Shown: in pieces, positions 1-8,180 of the stretch
Layout: each line of letters starts with the position of its first letter
How positions within the stretch are numbered: the stretch's first letter is position 1
From: JAIYDJ01 sp031400505
GTDB taxonomy: Bacteria > Pseudomonadota > Alphaproteobacteria > Rhodobacterales > Rhodobacteraceae
NCBI GenBank assembly: GCA_031400505.1
Contig: JANNPZ010000032.1
Span: forward strand, 1 to 64,000
Reading direction: 5' to 3'
DNA length: 64,000 bases
The notes under the pieces: generated by a model
Database searches by the model: none
Told to the model about the DNA's origin: nothing
Seen by the model: only the letters and a program-made list of their open reading frames with translations
Program-made: the position numbers and the translations under genes

Positions 1-1
1 G

Positions 2-48
2 GTTTCACACCCCCGCACCCCCGTGGGATATTTGGACCAATGTGAAAG
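2..48 (+). repeat. Dispersed GC-rich intergenic repeat, copy A
   Basis: Begins at the window edge, so it may be incomplete. It has a C-rich block, then GTGGGATATTTG, then a short A-rich tail. The same order of blocks occurs at 11741-11791 and, on the opposite strand, at 15238-15285. Copy A diverges most at its 3' end (ACCAATGTGAAA where the others read CGCCAAGATGAA). I read it as a member of an intergenic repeat family; a role in transcription termination is inference. Confidence 0.6.
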
Positions 49-305
49 GGAGACGGGCAGGGTCATTTTGTCCGCAAGTCAGTCCGAGGTGCGGACGAGA
101 GGTAGAGCGTCAGGGATGCCGTGGCCAGCCGGATTTCGACCTGCAGTGCCTGCAAACGCGACACGGAGCGATATTGCACGGGTCGGAATGCTGTAAAGTT
201 CTATTCAAGACTTGCCAGACTGAAAAAATTGGCATTTTCTAATGGTTCAGGCGGAAAACCGCCGAAAGGCAAAACACGACCAACCAACGGTCTGGAGGGA
301 CGACA
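49..305 (+). promoter_or_regulatory. Leader region of the permease gene
   Basis: I see no convincing gene here. A small hairpin (GGCGG, AAAA loop, CCGCC) lies at 250-263, and a Shine-Dalgarno GGAGGG lies at about 294-299 just before the permease ATG at 306. The short frames across this region look like chance ORFs. A promoter is expected here but I cannot place one with confidence. Confidence 0.35.
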
Positions 306-1865
306 ATGGCAGCCGACGATTACACCGACAAGGACAAGCGTGAGGATCTGAAGGTCCTGCACGGCATGGGCTATGCGCAGGAACTGTCGCGCAGCATGAG
401 CAAGTTTTCCAACTTCGCGATTTCGTTCAGCATCATCTGCATTCTGTCGGGCGGGATCAACTCTTTCGCGCAGGCGATCTCTTCGGTGGGCGGGGCGGGG
501 GCCGGGATCGGCTGGATCGTGGGTTGCGTGCTGTCGGGGATGTTCGCCCTGGCGATGGCACAGATCGCGAGCGCTTTCCCGACCGCAGGCGGGCTTTATC
601 ACTGGGCATCAATCCTGGGTAACCGGTTCTGGGGGTGGCTGACGGCCTGGCTGAACCTTTTGGGCCTGATCACGGTTCTGGGCGCTATCAACATCGGGAC
701 GGCGTATTTCTTTGCCGGCACCTTTGGCGGACTGATCGGGTTTGGTGGCACCGACATGCAGGTGGTGGTGTTCGTGGCGGTGATCACGGCAGCGCAGGCG
801 CTGTTCAACCATCTAGGGATCAAGGTCACCACGCTGTTGACCGATCTTTCGGGCTATCTGATCTTTGCGACCACGGCCCTTTTGGTGGTGGCGTGCCTGT
901 ACTTTGCGCCCGCCATCGACATCAGCCGGTTGTGGACCTTTTCCAACTATTCGGGCGATGCGGGCGGTGGGGTTTTCCCGCAGTCTGACAACGTGGGCTA
1001 TCTCTTCCTACTGTGTCTGCTGCTGCCGGTTTACACGATCACCGGCTATGATGCGTCGGCCCATACCGCCGAGGAAACCAAGGGTGCCGCTATGTCGGTG
1101 CCGCGCGGGATCATCAACGCGGTGATCGCCTCGTCGCTGGTCGGTTGGCTGATGATCTGTTCGATCACGCTGGCCATTCCCGACATGAATGTGGCGGCCT
1201 CGCAGGGTTGGACGATGTTCTTTGGCACGATGGATGCGATCATGCCGGCCGGGTTGAAAACGGTTCTGTATGCCGGCATCCTGATTGCGCAGTTGCTATG
1301 CGGTCTGGCCACGGTGACATCGGCCAGCCGGATGCTGTTCGCGTTTTCGCGCGACGGTGGGATGCCGGTGGGGTCCAAGGCCTTGGCGGGTGTGTCGCCG
1401 ACCTATCGCACGCCGGTGGCCGCGATCTGGACCAGCGCCATCCTGTGCGTGCTTTATGTGATGCTCGCGCTGTCGATCAAGGTGGATGGCACGTCGATCT
1501 ATGTGATCGTGGTGAACTCGACACTGGTGTTCCTGTTCTTGTCCTTCACCATTCCGCTGGTGGCGGCGATGTTTGCCTTTGGCACTGCAAAATGGCCTAA
1601 CCCCGGTCCTTGGGCGCTGAGTGCGGGAACCTACAAGCTGGTGACCGTTCTGGCGGTGATCGGCATGGCGGTGATCCTGTTCATCGCGGTCGCCCCGCCG
1701 AACGAGCGGGTGCTGTGGGTCGTGCTGGGCTTTGTAGCGCTTGCGCTGGTGCTGTGGGTCGCGGTGGAAAACCGCCGCTTTGAAGGCCCGCCGGTGGGTG
1801 GTGCGATTGCCAAGCGGGCAGCTGCGATCAAGGCGGCGGAAAAGGCCGTCGGCGAGGCGGTCTGA
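306..1865 (+). CDS. APC-superfamily amino acid permease
   Basis: The product is a 519-aa polytopic inner-membrane protein. The N-terminal pattern (FAISFSIICILSGGINSFA, then a Gly-rich GGAGAGIGW stretch and AFPTAGGLYHWAS) is typical of the amino acid/polyamine/organocation family, close to the bidirectional amino acid and GABA permease branch. It should carry amino acids or amines across the membrane in symport or exchange; the substrate cannot be read from sequence. The ATG follows a GGAGGG ribosome site by 6 nt. The gene stands alone and ends in a clear terminator. The C-terminal tail is basic and Ala/Lys-rich. Confidence 0.85.
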   Translation: MAADDYTDKDKREDLKVLHGMGYAQELSRSMSKFSNFAISFSIICILSGGINSFAQAISSVGGAGAGIGWIVGCVLSGMFALAMAQIASAFPTAGGLYHWASILGNRFWGWLTAWLNLLGLITVLGAINIGTAYFFAGTFGGLIGFGGTDMQVVVFVAVITAAQALFNHLGIKVTTLLTDLSGYLIFATTALLVVACLYFAPAIDISRLWTFSNYSGDAGGGVFPQSDNVGYLFLLCLLLPVYTITGYDASAHTAEETKGAAMSVPRGIINAVIASSLVGWLMICSITLAIPDMNVAASQGWTMFFGTMDAIMPAGLKTVLYAGILIAQLLCGLATVTSASRMLFAFSRDGGMPVGSKALAGVSPTYRTPVAAIWTSAILCVLYVMLALSIKVDGTSIYVIVVNSTLVFLFLSFTIPLVAAMFAFGTAKWPNPGPWALSAGTYKLVTVLAVIGMAVILFIAVAPPNERVLWVVLGFVALALVLWVAVENRRFEGPPVGGAIAKRAAAIKAAEKAVGEAV

Positions 1866-1883
1866 TCCATAAACACGGCAGAG

Positions 1884-1910
1884 ACCGGGGCGCTTGCGTC
1901 CCGGTTTTTT
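1884..1910 (+). terminator. Rho-independent terminator after the permease
   Basis: Stem ACCGGGGCG / CGTCCCGGT (one G-U pair) with a CTTG loop, followed directly by six T residues. It lies 18 nt after the permease stop codon. Confidence 0.85.
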
Positions 1911-2042
1911 CATGCGCGGGGGCAGGAGGCGGGATTTTTCCCATGAAATCCTGTTACGATCGGCGTAATACTCTCGCTCGCGCCCGTGAGGCGAGACCAG
2001 ATGGGGCGGAAAAGCCCCGACAAAACCGAGGGAATAAGTGGA

Positions 2043-2471
2043 ATGATTAACGAATTCAAAGACTTCATTGCGAAGGGCAATGTCATGGATCTCGCGGTCG
2101 GGATCATCATCGGGGCGGCGTTCACCGCCATCGTCGGCAGCCTTGTCAGCGATCTGATCAACCCGATCATCGGTCTGATCCTGGGCGGCGTCGATTTCAC
2201 CAACATGTTCGTGGTTCTGAAGGGGACCGTGCCGGATGGCGTGGGCCTGCAGGCGGCGCGGGATGCGGGGGCTGCGGTGTTCGCCTATGGCGCGTTCATC
2301 ACCGCAGTGATCAACTTTCTGATCATCGCGTTCGTCGTATTCCTGCTCGTCAAGGCGGTGAACAAGCTGAAGGACGCTACGTCGAAGAAAGCCCCGGAAG
2401 TGGCGGCTGTGCCTGCCGGTCCGACCGAGTTGGATGTGCTGATGCAGATCCGCGATTCGTTGGCGAAGTGA
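2043..2471 (+). CDS. mscL: Large-conductance mechanosensitive channel MscL
   Basis: 142 aa, the usual MscL length. The start MINEFKDFIAKGNVMDLAVG and the glycine-rich first transmembrane helix (VGIIIGAAFTAIVGSLV) are the family signature. A second helix follows near residues 75-95, then a charged C-terminal bundle ending in MQIRDSLAK. It forms a homopentameric pore that opens under membrane tension during osmotic downshock. The frame is open upstream to 1986, but the ATG at 2043 has a GAGGGAATAAGTGGA leader and matches family N-termini, so I chose it. Monocistronic; it converges on ald through a shared hairpin. Confidence 0.95.
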   Translation: MINEFKDFIAKGNVMDLAVGIIIGAAFTAIVGSLVSDLINPIIGLILGGVDFTNMFVVLKGTVPDGVGLQAARDAGAAVFAYGAFITAVINFLIIAFVVFLLVKAVNKLKDATSKKAPEVAAVPAGPTELDVLMQIRDSLAK

Positions 2472-2478
2472 TCTGTCA

Positions 2479-2508
2479 GATGGCCCCCGGAGTGATCTGG
2501 GGGCTATC
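2479..2508. terminator. Bidirectional hairpin between mscL and ald
   Basis: GATGGCCCCC pairs with GGGGGCTATC (one G-U pair) across a 10-nt loop. It lies between two convergent stop codons (2471 and 2512), with TCATTTC after it on the plus strand. It probably terminates both genes, although neither T-tract is strong. Confidence 0.65.
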
Positions 2509-2511
2509 ATT

Positions 2512-3630
2512 TCAAACTTCCAGCGCCTGCTCTGCCGCGATTGTCGGCAAGTTGAGCGCGAGGCCGACGGCCGCATAGGTCAACTGACCTGCGTGCACGT
2601 TCAGACCGGCCAGCAGGTGACGGTCATCGCGGCAGGCCCGCCGCCAGCCCTTGTCGGCCAGCGCCAGCATGAAGGGCATCGTCGCGTTGCCCAATGCCAG
2701 CGTCGAGGTGCGGGCCACAGCGCCTGGCATGTTGGCCACGCAGTAGTGCATGATCCCGTCCACCTCGTAGACCGGGTCCTGATGCGTGGTGGCGCGGCTT
2801 GTCTCGAAACAACCGCCCTGATCGATGGCCACATCGACCAGCGCAGCCCCCGGTTTGAGTTCAGACAGTTGCGCGCGGCTGATCAGTTTCGGGGCGGCTG
2901 CACCGGGGATCAGAACGGCACCGACGATCAGGTCGGCCTGACGAGCAAGCTCCATCGTGGTCGCCGCATCGGAGTAGGCCGATTTGAACGTGCCGCCGAA
3001 CACGTCGTCAAGATAGCGCAGCCGGTTGATCGAGCGGTCAAGCACGGTCACATCCGCGCCCATCCCGGCGGCGATCTTGGCGGCATGGGTGCCGACAACC
3101 CCGCCGCCGATCACCAGAACGCGCCCCGGCAGCACACCGGGCACGCCGCCCAGCAGCACACCGCGCCCGCCATTGGCCTTTTGCAGCGTCCAGGCACCGA
3201 CCTGCGGGGCAAGGCGGCCCGCAACTTCGGACATCGGGGCCAGCAGGGGCAGGCCGCCCCGGTCATCCGTCACGGTTTCATAGGCGATGCAGGTGGCCCC
3301 CGATTTCATCAGGTCATGGGTCTGTTCCGGATCGGGTGCAAGGTGCAGATAGGTAAACAGGACCTGACCTTCGCGCAGGCGGGCACGCTCGGCCGGCTGC
3401 GGTTCCTTGACCTTTACGATCATCTCGGCCAGGCCGAAGACCTCTTCGGCCGTTGGTAGGATCGTGGCGCCTGCAGCAATGTAGTCGGCATCGGTAAAGC
3501 CGGCACCGTTGCCGGCCGCCGTTTCCACAAGGACCGTGTGTCCGTGGCTGACGGCCTCTCGTGCCGCGTTGGGGGTCATCCCGACCCGGAATTCCTGCGG
3601 CTTGATCTCTTTCGGGCAACCGATTTTCAT
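2512..3630 (-). CDS. ald: Alanine dehydrogenase
   Basis: 372 aa, the length of NAD-dependent L-alanine dehydrogenases, which interconvert alanine and pyruvate plus ammonia. The N-terminus MKIGCPKEIKPQEFRVGMTP is diagnostic. The expected catalytic residues are present: K75 (VKVKEP), H96 (YLHLAPD) and D270 (VDVAIDQGG). The NAD-binding glycine motif VIGGGVVG is at 173-180. The start at 3630 has a consensus GGAGGACATC just upstream; an open extension to 3795 is not family-like. It is divergent from the phoX-like gene. An Lrp/AsnC regulator 2.2 kb away may control it, since ald genes often have such a partner. Confidence 0.95.
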   Translation of the reverse strand: MKIGCPKEIKPQEFRVGMTPNAAREAVSHGHTVLVETAAGNGAGFTDADYIAAGATILPTAEEVFGLAEMIVKVKEPQPAERARLREGQVLFTYLHLAPDPEQTHDLMKSGATCIAYETVTDDRGGLPLLAPMSEVAGRLAPQVGAWTLQKANGGRGVLLGGVPGVLPGRVLVIGGGVVGTHAAKIAAGMGADVTVLDRSINRLRYLDDVFGGTFKSAYSDAATTMELARQADLIVGAVLIPGAAAPKLISRAQLSELKPGAALVDVAIDQGGCFETSRATTHQDPVYEVDGIMHYCVANMPGAVARTSTLALGNATMPFMLALADKGWRRACRDDRHLLAGLNVHAGQLTYAAVGLALNLPTIAAEQALEV

Positions 3631-3875
3631 GATGTCCTCCCTGCGGCTCTGCCAAGCATGGTGCGACCGAGCGTGCGCAAGGTGCTTGGTTTGTTGGGCA
3701 AGCCGAAGCGCATTCGCGCAAGAAAATTCGCATTTCTGGCCGTTTGGCGCGAAAATACACGGCACATGGCAAGACTTGCCGTGGTTCCGTGACATTGGCG
3801 CGATGTCGCCCAGCGGTCACGCGCCTGTCTTGAACGCTGCTTAGCCTGTTCGCAGCCACGTCAAAGGAGCCAGTC
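3631..3875. promoter_or_regulatory. Divergent promoter region between ald and the phoX-like gene
   Basis: 245 bp of intergenic DNA carrying both 5' leaders. Clear ribosome sites flank it: GGAGG for ald and AAAGGAG (3864-3870) for the phosphatase. I find no FNR box and no clear Lrp palindrome by eye. Confidence 0.4.
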
Positions 3876-5780
3876 ATGCGCCAGAATTCCAGCCAGCCTA
3901 TTCGCACCATCATTGCCGAGCGCGTGTCGCGCCGCGGCTTTCTGCTCGGCTCCGGGGCCGGGATCACCGCAGTTGCGGCGGGCGGTTTTGTCGGTTCGCT
4001 GTTCTCGGGTGCTGCCCATGCGCAGGCTGCGGCGTCGAGCCTGACCTTCACCGAGTTGAAGCGCGTCTACGACCAAACGCATCACGTGGCCGAAGGCTAC
4101 AAGGCCGATGTGGTCGCCGCCTGGGGTGATGCGATGCAGGCGGGGCAAGGCGCGCCTGATTTGCGCAAGATGACCGCCGCCGATCAGGCCACCCGGTTTG
4201 GTTACAACGCCGATTTTATTGCCTATCTTCCGCTGCCCAAGGGGTCGCAGAATTCGGACAACGGTTTGCTGTGCGTGAACAACGAATATGTCAGCTTCAA
4301 CGTGATGTTCGATGATCTGGCCGATGACGGCGAGGGTGGTGCCAAGATGACCGCCGAGCAGGTCGCGCTGTGCAATGCTGCGATCGGCCATTCGATCGTG
4401 GAAATCAAGCGCGAGGCCGGGGTCTGGAAGATCGTGCAGGACAGCCCGATGAACCGCCGCATCACCATGGATACCGCGATGGCGATTTCCGGCCCGGTGG
4501 CAGGACATGCGTGGATGAAGACCTCGGCCGACCCAGAGGGGAAGACCGCGCGCGGCACGAACTACAACTGCGGTGGCGGGATGACCCCGTGGGGCACCGT
4601 TCTGACCTGTGAAGAGGGGGCGTCGGATACGTTTGGCGGCGACATCGCCAAGACGCCCTTCGCCGATGTGCTGGAACGCTATGGCTATGACGGGTCGGAC
4701 TATTACGGGCGCGCGCGGTTCGAGGACCGCTTTAACGTCGAGAAAGAGCCGAACGAGCCGAACCATTTCGACTGGGTGGTCGAGATCGACCCCTATGACG
4801 CGACCACCACGCCGGTCAAGCGCACCGCATTGGGCCGGATGGCACACGAGGCATCGACCGTCGTTGTGAACAAGGATGGTCGCGTTGTGGTCTACATGGG
4901 CGATGACGATTACTTTGAATACGTCTACCGCTTTGTCTCGGATGCCGCCTATGACGCCACCAACCCCGCGTCGGGCAAGGACATTCTGGATGCGGGCACC
5001 CTGTCGGTCGCGCAGTTTGCCGCCGATGGCACGGTGAACTGGCTGCCGCTGGTGCATGGCCAGGGGCCGCTGACCGCCGAGAACGGCTTTGCCGATCAGG
5101 CCGAGGTGCTGCTGAAGACCCGTCTGGCGGCCGATGCGGTGGGGGCCACCCCGATGGACCGCCCCGAGGATATGGAGACGAACCCGGTCACCGGTCGCGT
5201 CTATGCGATCATGACCAAGAACAAGAAGATGACCGCCGAAAAGCTGAACCCGGTCAACACCCGGCCCGAGAATTTCTACGGCCACATCGTCGAGATGATC
5301 CCGCCGGGCGCCGGTGCCGATGCCGATCACACTGCCGCCGCCTACACCTGGGATCTGTTCGTGCTGGCCGGCAACCCCAAGGACCCGGTGCATGGCGCCG
5401 CGTTCCACCCCGAGACCAGCGAGGACGGCTGGTTTGTGTGCCCGGACAACCTGACCTTCGACCCCAAGGGCCGGATGTTCGTGGCGACCGACGGGGCCAA
5501 TGATTTCGACATCGCCGACGGGATTTACGGAGTGGACACCGAAGGCCCGGCGCGCGGGTTGCCGAAGCTTCTTTTCGCTTCGCCCATCGGTGCCGAGGCG
5601 ACAGGGCCCTGCTTTACCCCGGACGGCACCACGCTGTTTGTCAGCGTGCAGCACCCCGCCGAGGACAGCGATACCCTTGCCACCGCCTCGACCCTGTGGC
5701 CGGATTTCGCCGAGGGCGGTTTGCCGCGCCCGGCAGTGGTGGCGATCCAGCGTCTGGACGGCGGCGAAGTCGCGGCCTGA
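3876..5780 (+). CDS. PhoX-family (DUF839) Tat-exported phosphatase-like protein
   Basis: 634 aa. The N-terminus carries a twin-arginine signal (SRRGFLLG, RR at 19-20, then a hydrophobic stretch and cleavage near AHA-Q at 49-50), so it is exported folded, probably with its metal cofactor. The body matches PhoX/DUF839 proteins: a Cys-containing GTNYNCGGGMTPWGTVLTCEEG segment and DNLTFDPKGRMFVATDG near the C-terminus. PhoX proteins are Ca/Fe-dependent periplasmic alkaline phosphatases. Activity here is inferred from family only; DUF839 also includes members of unknown substrate. No Pho box is obvious upstream. Confidence 0.85.
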   Translation: MRQNSSQPIRTIIAERVSRRGFLLGSGAGITAVAAGGFVGSLFSGAAHAQAAASSLTFTELKRVYDQTHHVAEGYKADVVAAWGDAMQAGQGAPDLRKMTAADQATRFGYNADFIAYLPLPKGSQNSDNGLLCVNNEYVSFNVMFDDLADDGEGGAKMTAEQVALCNAAIGHSIVEIKREAGVWKIVQDSPMNRRITMDTAMAISGPVAGHAWMKTSADPEGKTARGTNYNCGGGMTPWGTVLTCEEGASDTFGGDIAKTPFADVLERYGYDGSDYYGRARFEDRFNVEKEPNEPNHFDWVVEIDPYDATTTPVKRTALGRMAHEASTVVVNKDGRVVVYMGDDDYFEYVYRFVSDAAYDATNPASGKDILDAGTLSVAQFAADGTVNWLPLVHGQGPLTAENGFADQAEVLLKTRLAADAVGATPMDRPEDMETNPVTGRVYAIMTKNKKMTAEKLNPVNTRPENFYGHIVEMIPPGAGADADHTAAAYTWDLFVLAGNPKDPVHGAAFHPETSEDGWFVCPDNLTFDPKGRMFVATDGANDFDIADGIYGVDTEGPARGLPKLLFASPIGAEATGPCFTPDGTTLFVSVQHPAEDSDTLATASTLWPDFAEGGLPRPAVVAIQRLDGGEVAA

Positions 5781-5818
5781 TCCCGCAGGGCTTGCGCGCT
5801 GTGTGAATTTGGCAGAAC

Positions 5819-5847
5819 CTTTCGGCCGGGGCTTTCCCGGCCGAAGG
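5819..5847 (+). promoter_or_regulatory. Strong hairpin overlapping the Lrp-gene ribosome site
   Basis: TTCGGCCGGG, loop GCTTT, CCCGGCCGAA is a perfect 10-bp stem at 5821-5845. It extends by a U-G and a C-G pair into the GG of the AAGGA that serves the ATG at 5858. It could terminate phoX transcription, though no T-run follows directly. It could also hide the ribosome site of the downstream regulator. Confidence 0.6.
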
Positions 5848-5857
5848 AATTTTCGCA

Positions 5858-6319
5858 ATGTCGGATCTTGACGCAACGGATCGGCGGATATTGGCGGTGT
5901 TGCAGCGTCAGGGGCGCATCACCAATGCCGAGTTGTCGGACATCGTGCATCTGTCAGCCTCGGCCTGCCACCGCCGCGTGCAGCGGCTGGAGGAAGACGG
6001 GTTTATCGCCGGTTACGTGGCGCTGCTGGATGCCCGTCGCATGGGGCGGCCGACGGTGGTGTTCGTCGAGATCACCTTGCAGGGGCAGGCGGATGACCTT
6101 TTGGACGCGTTCGAGCGCGAGGTGGCGCGGGTGCCCGATATCCTTGAGTGCCACCTGATGGCGGGGACGGCGGATTACCTGTTGAAGATCGTGGCGGCAG
6201 ACACCGAGGATTTCGCGCGGATCCACCGGCAGTATCTGTCGCGGTTGCCGGGCGTGCGGCAGATGCAGACTTCGTTTTCTTTGCGGACGGTGGTGAAGAC
6301 GACGGCGTTGGCGGTGTGA
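5858..6319 (+). CDS. Lrp/AsnC-family transcriptional regulator
   Basis: 153 aa, normal for the family. The N-terminal winged helix-turn-helix (LDATDRRILAVLQRQGRITN, then LSDIVHLSASACHRRVQRLE) is followed by the RAM ligand-binding domain (VFVEITLQGQ; ECHLMAGTADYLLKIV). Such proteins form octamers and sense amino acids. The neighbourhood includes ald on the far side of the phosphatase gene, so control of alanine catabolism is a reasonable guess rather than something seen. The start ATG follows AAGGAATTTTCGCA, partly sequestered in the hairpin at 5819-5847. Confidence 0.92.
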   Translation: MSDLDATDRRILAVLQRQGRITNAELSDIVHLSASACHRRVQRLEEDGFIAGYVALLDARRMGRPTVVFVEITLQGQADDLLDAFEREVARVPDILECHLMAGTADYLLKIVAADTEDFARIHRQYLSRLPGVRQMQTSFSLRTVVKTTALAV

Positions 6320-6400
6320 AGCGCATGCATGCTGCGCTTGCCCCAAGTGCCGCAAGGCAGGATAGTTGGTCCGGACGAGGCAAACGCGGAAGGACGCTCG

Positions 6401-6880
6401 ATGGCACTGGCGAAGAACACGATCTGCCTGTGGTATGAAAAGGATGCCGAGGCAGCGGCGCATTTTTACGCAGAGACCTTTCCCGACAGTGCGGTTCACG
6501 CGGTGTTCCGCGCGCCCGCCGATTTTCCGTCTGGCAAGGCGGGCGATGTGCTGACCGTGGATTTCACAGTTTGTGGCTTGCGGTGTATGGGTCTGAATGG
6601 CGGGCTGACTTTTCGGCAAAGCGAGGCGTTTTCGTTCCAGATCTGCACAGAGGATCAGGCAGAGACCGACCGCTACTGGAACGCCATTGTCGGCAACGGC
6701 GGGCAGGAAAGTGCCTGCGGCTGGTGCAAGGACCGCTGGGGGCTCTCCTGGCAGATCACGCCCCGCACCCTGACCGAGGCGATGGCCGCCGGGGGCGAAG
6801 AGGCAAAGCGTGCTTTCGTGGCGATGATGGAAATGGGCAAGATCGACGTGGCAAAGATCGAGGCGGCACGGCGGGGGTGA
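6401..6880 (+). CDS. VOC-superfamily protein (PhnB/3-demethylubiquinone methyltransferase-like fold)
   Basis: 159 aa. The opening NTICLWYEKDAEAAAHFYAE and the paired beta-alpha-beta pattern (second half QICTEDQAETDRYWNAIVGNGG, then CGWCKDRWGLSWQITPRTL) are typical of the small VOC proteins often misnamed 3-demethylubiquinone-9 3-methyltransferase. It has no SAM motif, so it is not a real methyltransferase. Function unknown. The ATG at 6401 follows a GGAAGG; the frame is open to 6329 but that extension lacks family similarity. Confidence 0.8.
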   Translation: MALAKNTICLWYEKDAEAAAHFYAETFPDSAVHAVFRAPADFPSGKAGDVLTVDFTVCGLRCMGLNGGLTFRQSEAFSFQICTEDQAETDRYWNAIVGNGGQESACGWCKDRWGLSWQITPRTLTEAMAAGGEEAKRAFVAMMEMGKIDVAKIEAARRG

Positions 6881-7090
6881 ACCCCGCTCTGCGGATGCCC
6901 CACAGGGTTGCGCCGGACCGCCGGGTGGGCGCTTCAAGAGCGGTTCTGGGCGGTTTATGGTGCGGTTTGCCTCCCCCGGAGTTCTGTGCGGAACGGGTGA
7001 GGAGCGCCCGCCCCAGGGGGCGGTCGGGCGCTGCCCGGCGGCGCCAATGCGCCTTGATTCCGGGCGGAAGGAAGTGAAAGGCGCTGCAAA

Positions 7091-7123
7091 ACGAAAAACC
7101 CCCGGCCTTCTCGGACGGGGGTT
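7091..7123 (-). terminator. Rho-independent terminator of rpsU
   Basis: Read on the minus strand: AACCCCCG, an 11-nt loop, CGGGGGTT, then TTTCGTTTTG. The perfect 8-bp stem runs into a T-rich tract about 50 nt after the rpsU stop. The rest of 6881-7090 shows no gene. Confidence 0.85.
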
Positions 7124-7172
7124 GATCGGATGAGGCGCTTCATACAGACGCACCCCCAGTGTCGCGGATCGG

Positions 7173-7379
7173 CTAGAGGCCGCCCTCACGCTGAAGCTTT
7201 TTCCTTGCGAGTTTCCTCGCACGGCGAACGGCTTCGGCTTGCTCGCGCGCTTTCTTGACGGAGGGTTTCTCGAAATGCTGCTTGAGCTTCATTTCGCGGA
7301 ACACGCCTTCGCGCTGCAGCTTTTTCTTGAGGGCCCGGAGGGCCTGTTCGACGTTATTGTCGCGTACGCTGACCTGCAT
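7173..7379 (-). CDS. rpsU: 30S ribosomal protein S21
   Basis: 68 aa, strongly basic. MQVSVRDNNVEQALRALKKK, then VFREMKLKQHFEKPSVKK and an Arg/Lys-rich tail, is the S21 signature. S21 binds the small subunit near the 3' end of 16S rRNA and helps initiation. The gene is a single transcription unit: a plausible sigma-70 promoter 55 nt upstream, a leader with a hairpin over the ribosome site, and a strong terminator downstream. Confidence 0.97.
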   Translation of the reverse strand: MQVSVRDNNVEQALRALKKKLQREGVFREMKLKQHFEKPSVKKAREQAEAVRRARKLARKKLQREGGL

Positions 7380-7393
7380 GTGGTTTTCACCAC
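7380..7393 (-). promoter_or_regulatory. GAAA-tetraloop hairpin between SD and start codon of rpsU
   Basis: On the minus strand the bases right before the ATG read GTGGT-GAAA-ACCAC, a perfect 5-bp stem capped by a GNRA-type loop. The Shine-Dalgarno GGTGG (7390-7394) forms its 5' arm. The geometry suggests translational control, possibly autogenous; that is inference. Confidence 0.5.
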
Positions 7394-7433
7394 CTTTCTA
7401 AGTTTGAGTTGCACTATATGTGCAGGCTAGGGC

Positions 7434-7462
7434 CGCATAGCAAAACGCACAGCGGTTGACAA
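7434..7462 (-). promoter_or_regulatory. Sigma-70-type promoter for rpsU
   Basis: On the minus strand TTGTCA (7457-7462) and TATGCG (7434-7439) are separated by exactly 17 bp, about 55 nt upstream of the start codon. The -10 is imperfect. Confidence 0.5.
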
Positions 7463-7483
7463 GCCGGGCGAACGGAGGCGGAC

Positions 7484-8170
7484 ATGCAGGGCGAAAACGG
7501 GGTGGATCAGGCAAAAGACCGGCTGCTGGATGCGGTTTTGCCGCATGTGGCCTTCGACGGGTGGTCCGAGGTCAGCTTTCGTGCGGGCATCGCCGATTCG
7601 GGTGTTGCGCCGGGGTTGGCCCGGGCGCTGTTTGCGCGCGGTGGCGTTGACCTTGCATTGGCCTATCATCAACGGGGTGACGTTGCGATGACCGCAGCAC
7701 TGGCAGAGCGGGACCTTGGCAGCCTGCGCTTCCGCGAGCGCGTGACACTGGCGGTGCGCCTGCGGCTGGAGGCTGTTTCGGATCGCGAGGCGGTGCGGCG
7801 GGGGGCGGCGCTGTTTGCGCTGCCACAGCATGCAGCGGACGGGGCCAAGGCTGTCTGGAGCACGGCGAATGCAATCTGGGTGGCGCTGGGCGACACGAGC
7901 ACCGACATCAACTGGTATACCAAGCGGGCAACACTGTCGGCGGTTTACGGCGCGACGGTGCTTTACTGGCTGGGCGATGACAGCGAGGATCGCGCGGCGA
8001 CATGGGCGTTTCTGGACCGGCGGATCGAAAATGTGATGGCCTTCGAGAAGGTGAAGTCACGGTTTCGCAACAATCCCTTGGCGCGCGCGTTGGCGGAGGG
8101 TCCGTTGAAAGGTTTTGGAAAGGTGCGTATGCCGAAGGTGCCGCAGGATTTGCCGGGGCGCGGGTATTGA
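7484..8170 (+). CDS. COQ9-family ubiquinone biosynthesis protein
   Basis: 228 aa. The N-terminal KDRLLDAVLPHVAFDGWSEV and the C-terminal block with WALGDTSTD-type sequence, INWYTKRATLSAVYGATVLYWLGD and a final basic tail match bacterial COQ9. COQ9 has a TetR-like fold but works as a lipid-binding helper of the COQ7 hydroxylation step in ubiquinone synthesis. The ATG follows GGAGGCGGAC. Its stop is 10 nt upstream of a quinone oxidoreductase-family gene, so the two probably form an operon. Confidence 0.88.
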   Translation: MQGENGVDQAKDRLLDAVLPHVAFDGWSEVSFRAGIADSGVAPGLARALFARGGVDLALAYHQRGDVAMTAALAERDLGSLRFRERVTLAVRLRLEAVSDREAVRRGAALFALPQHAADGAKAVWSTANAIWVALGDTSTDINWYTKRATLSAVYGATVLYWLGDDSEDRAATWAFLDRRIENVMAFEKVKSRFRNNPLARALAEGPLKGFGKVRMPKVPQDLPGRGY

Positions 8171-8180
8171 GGAGACGGCC

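Noticed and set aside
3631..3795. N-terminal extension of alanine dehydrogenase
   Set aside because: Family proteins begin MKIG, and GGAGG directly precedes that ATG at 3630.
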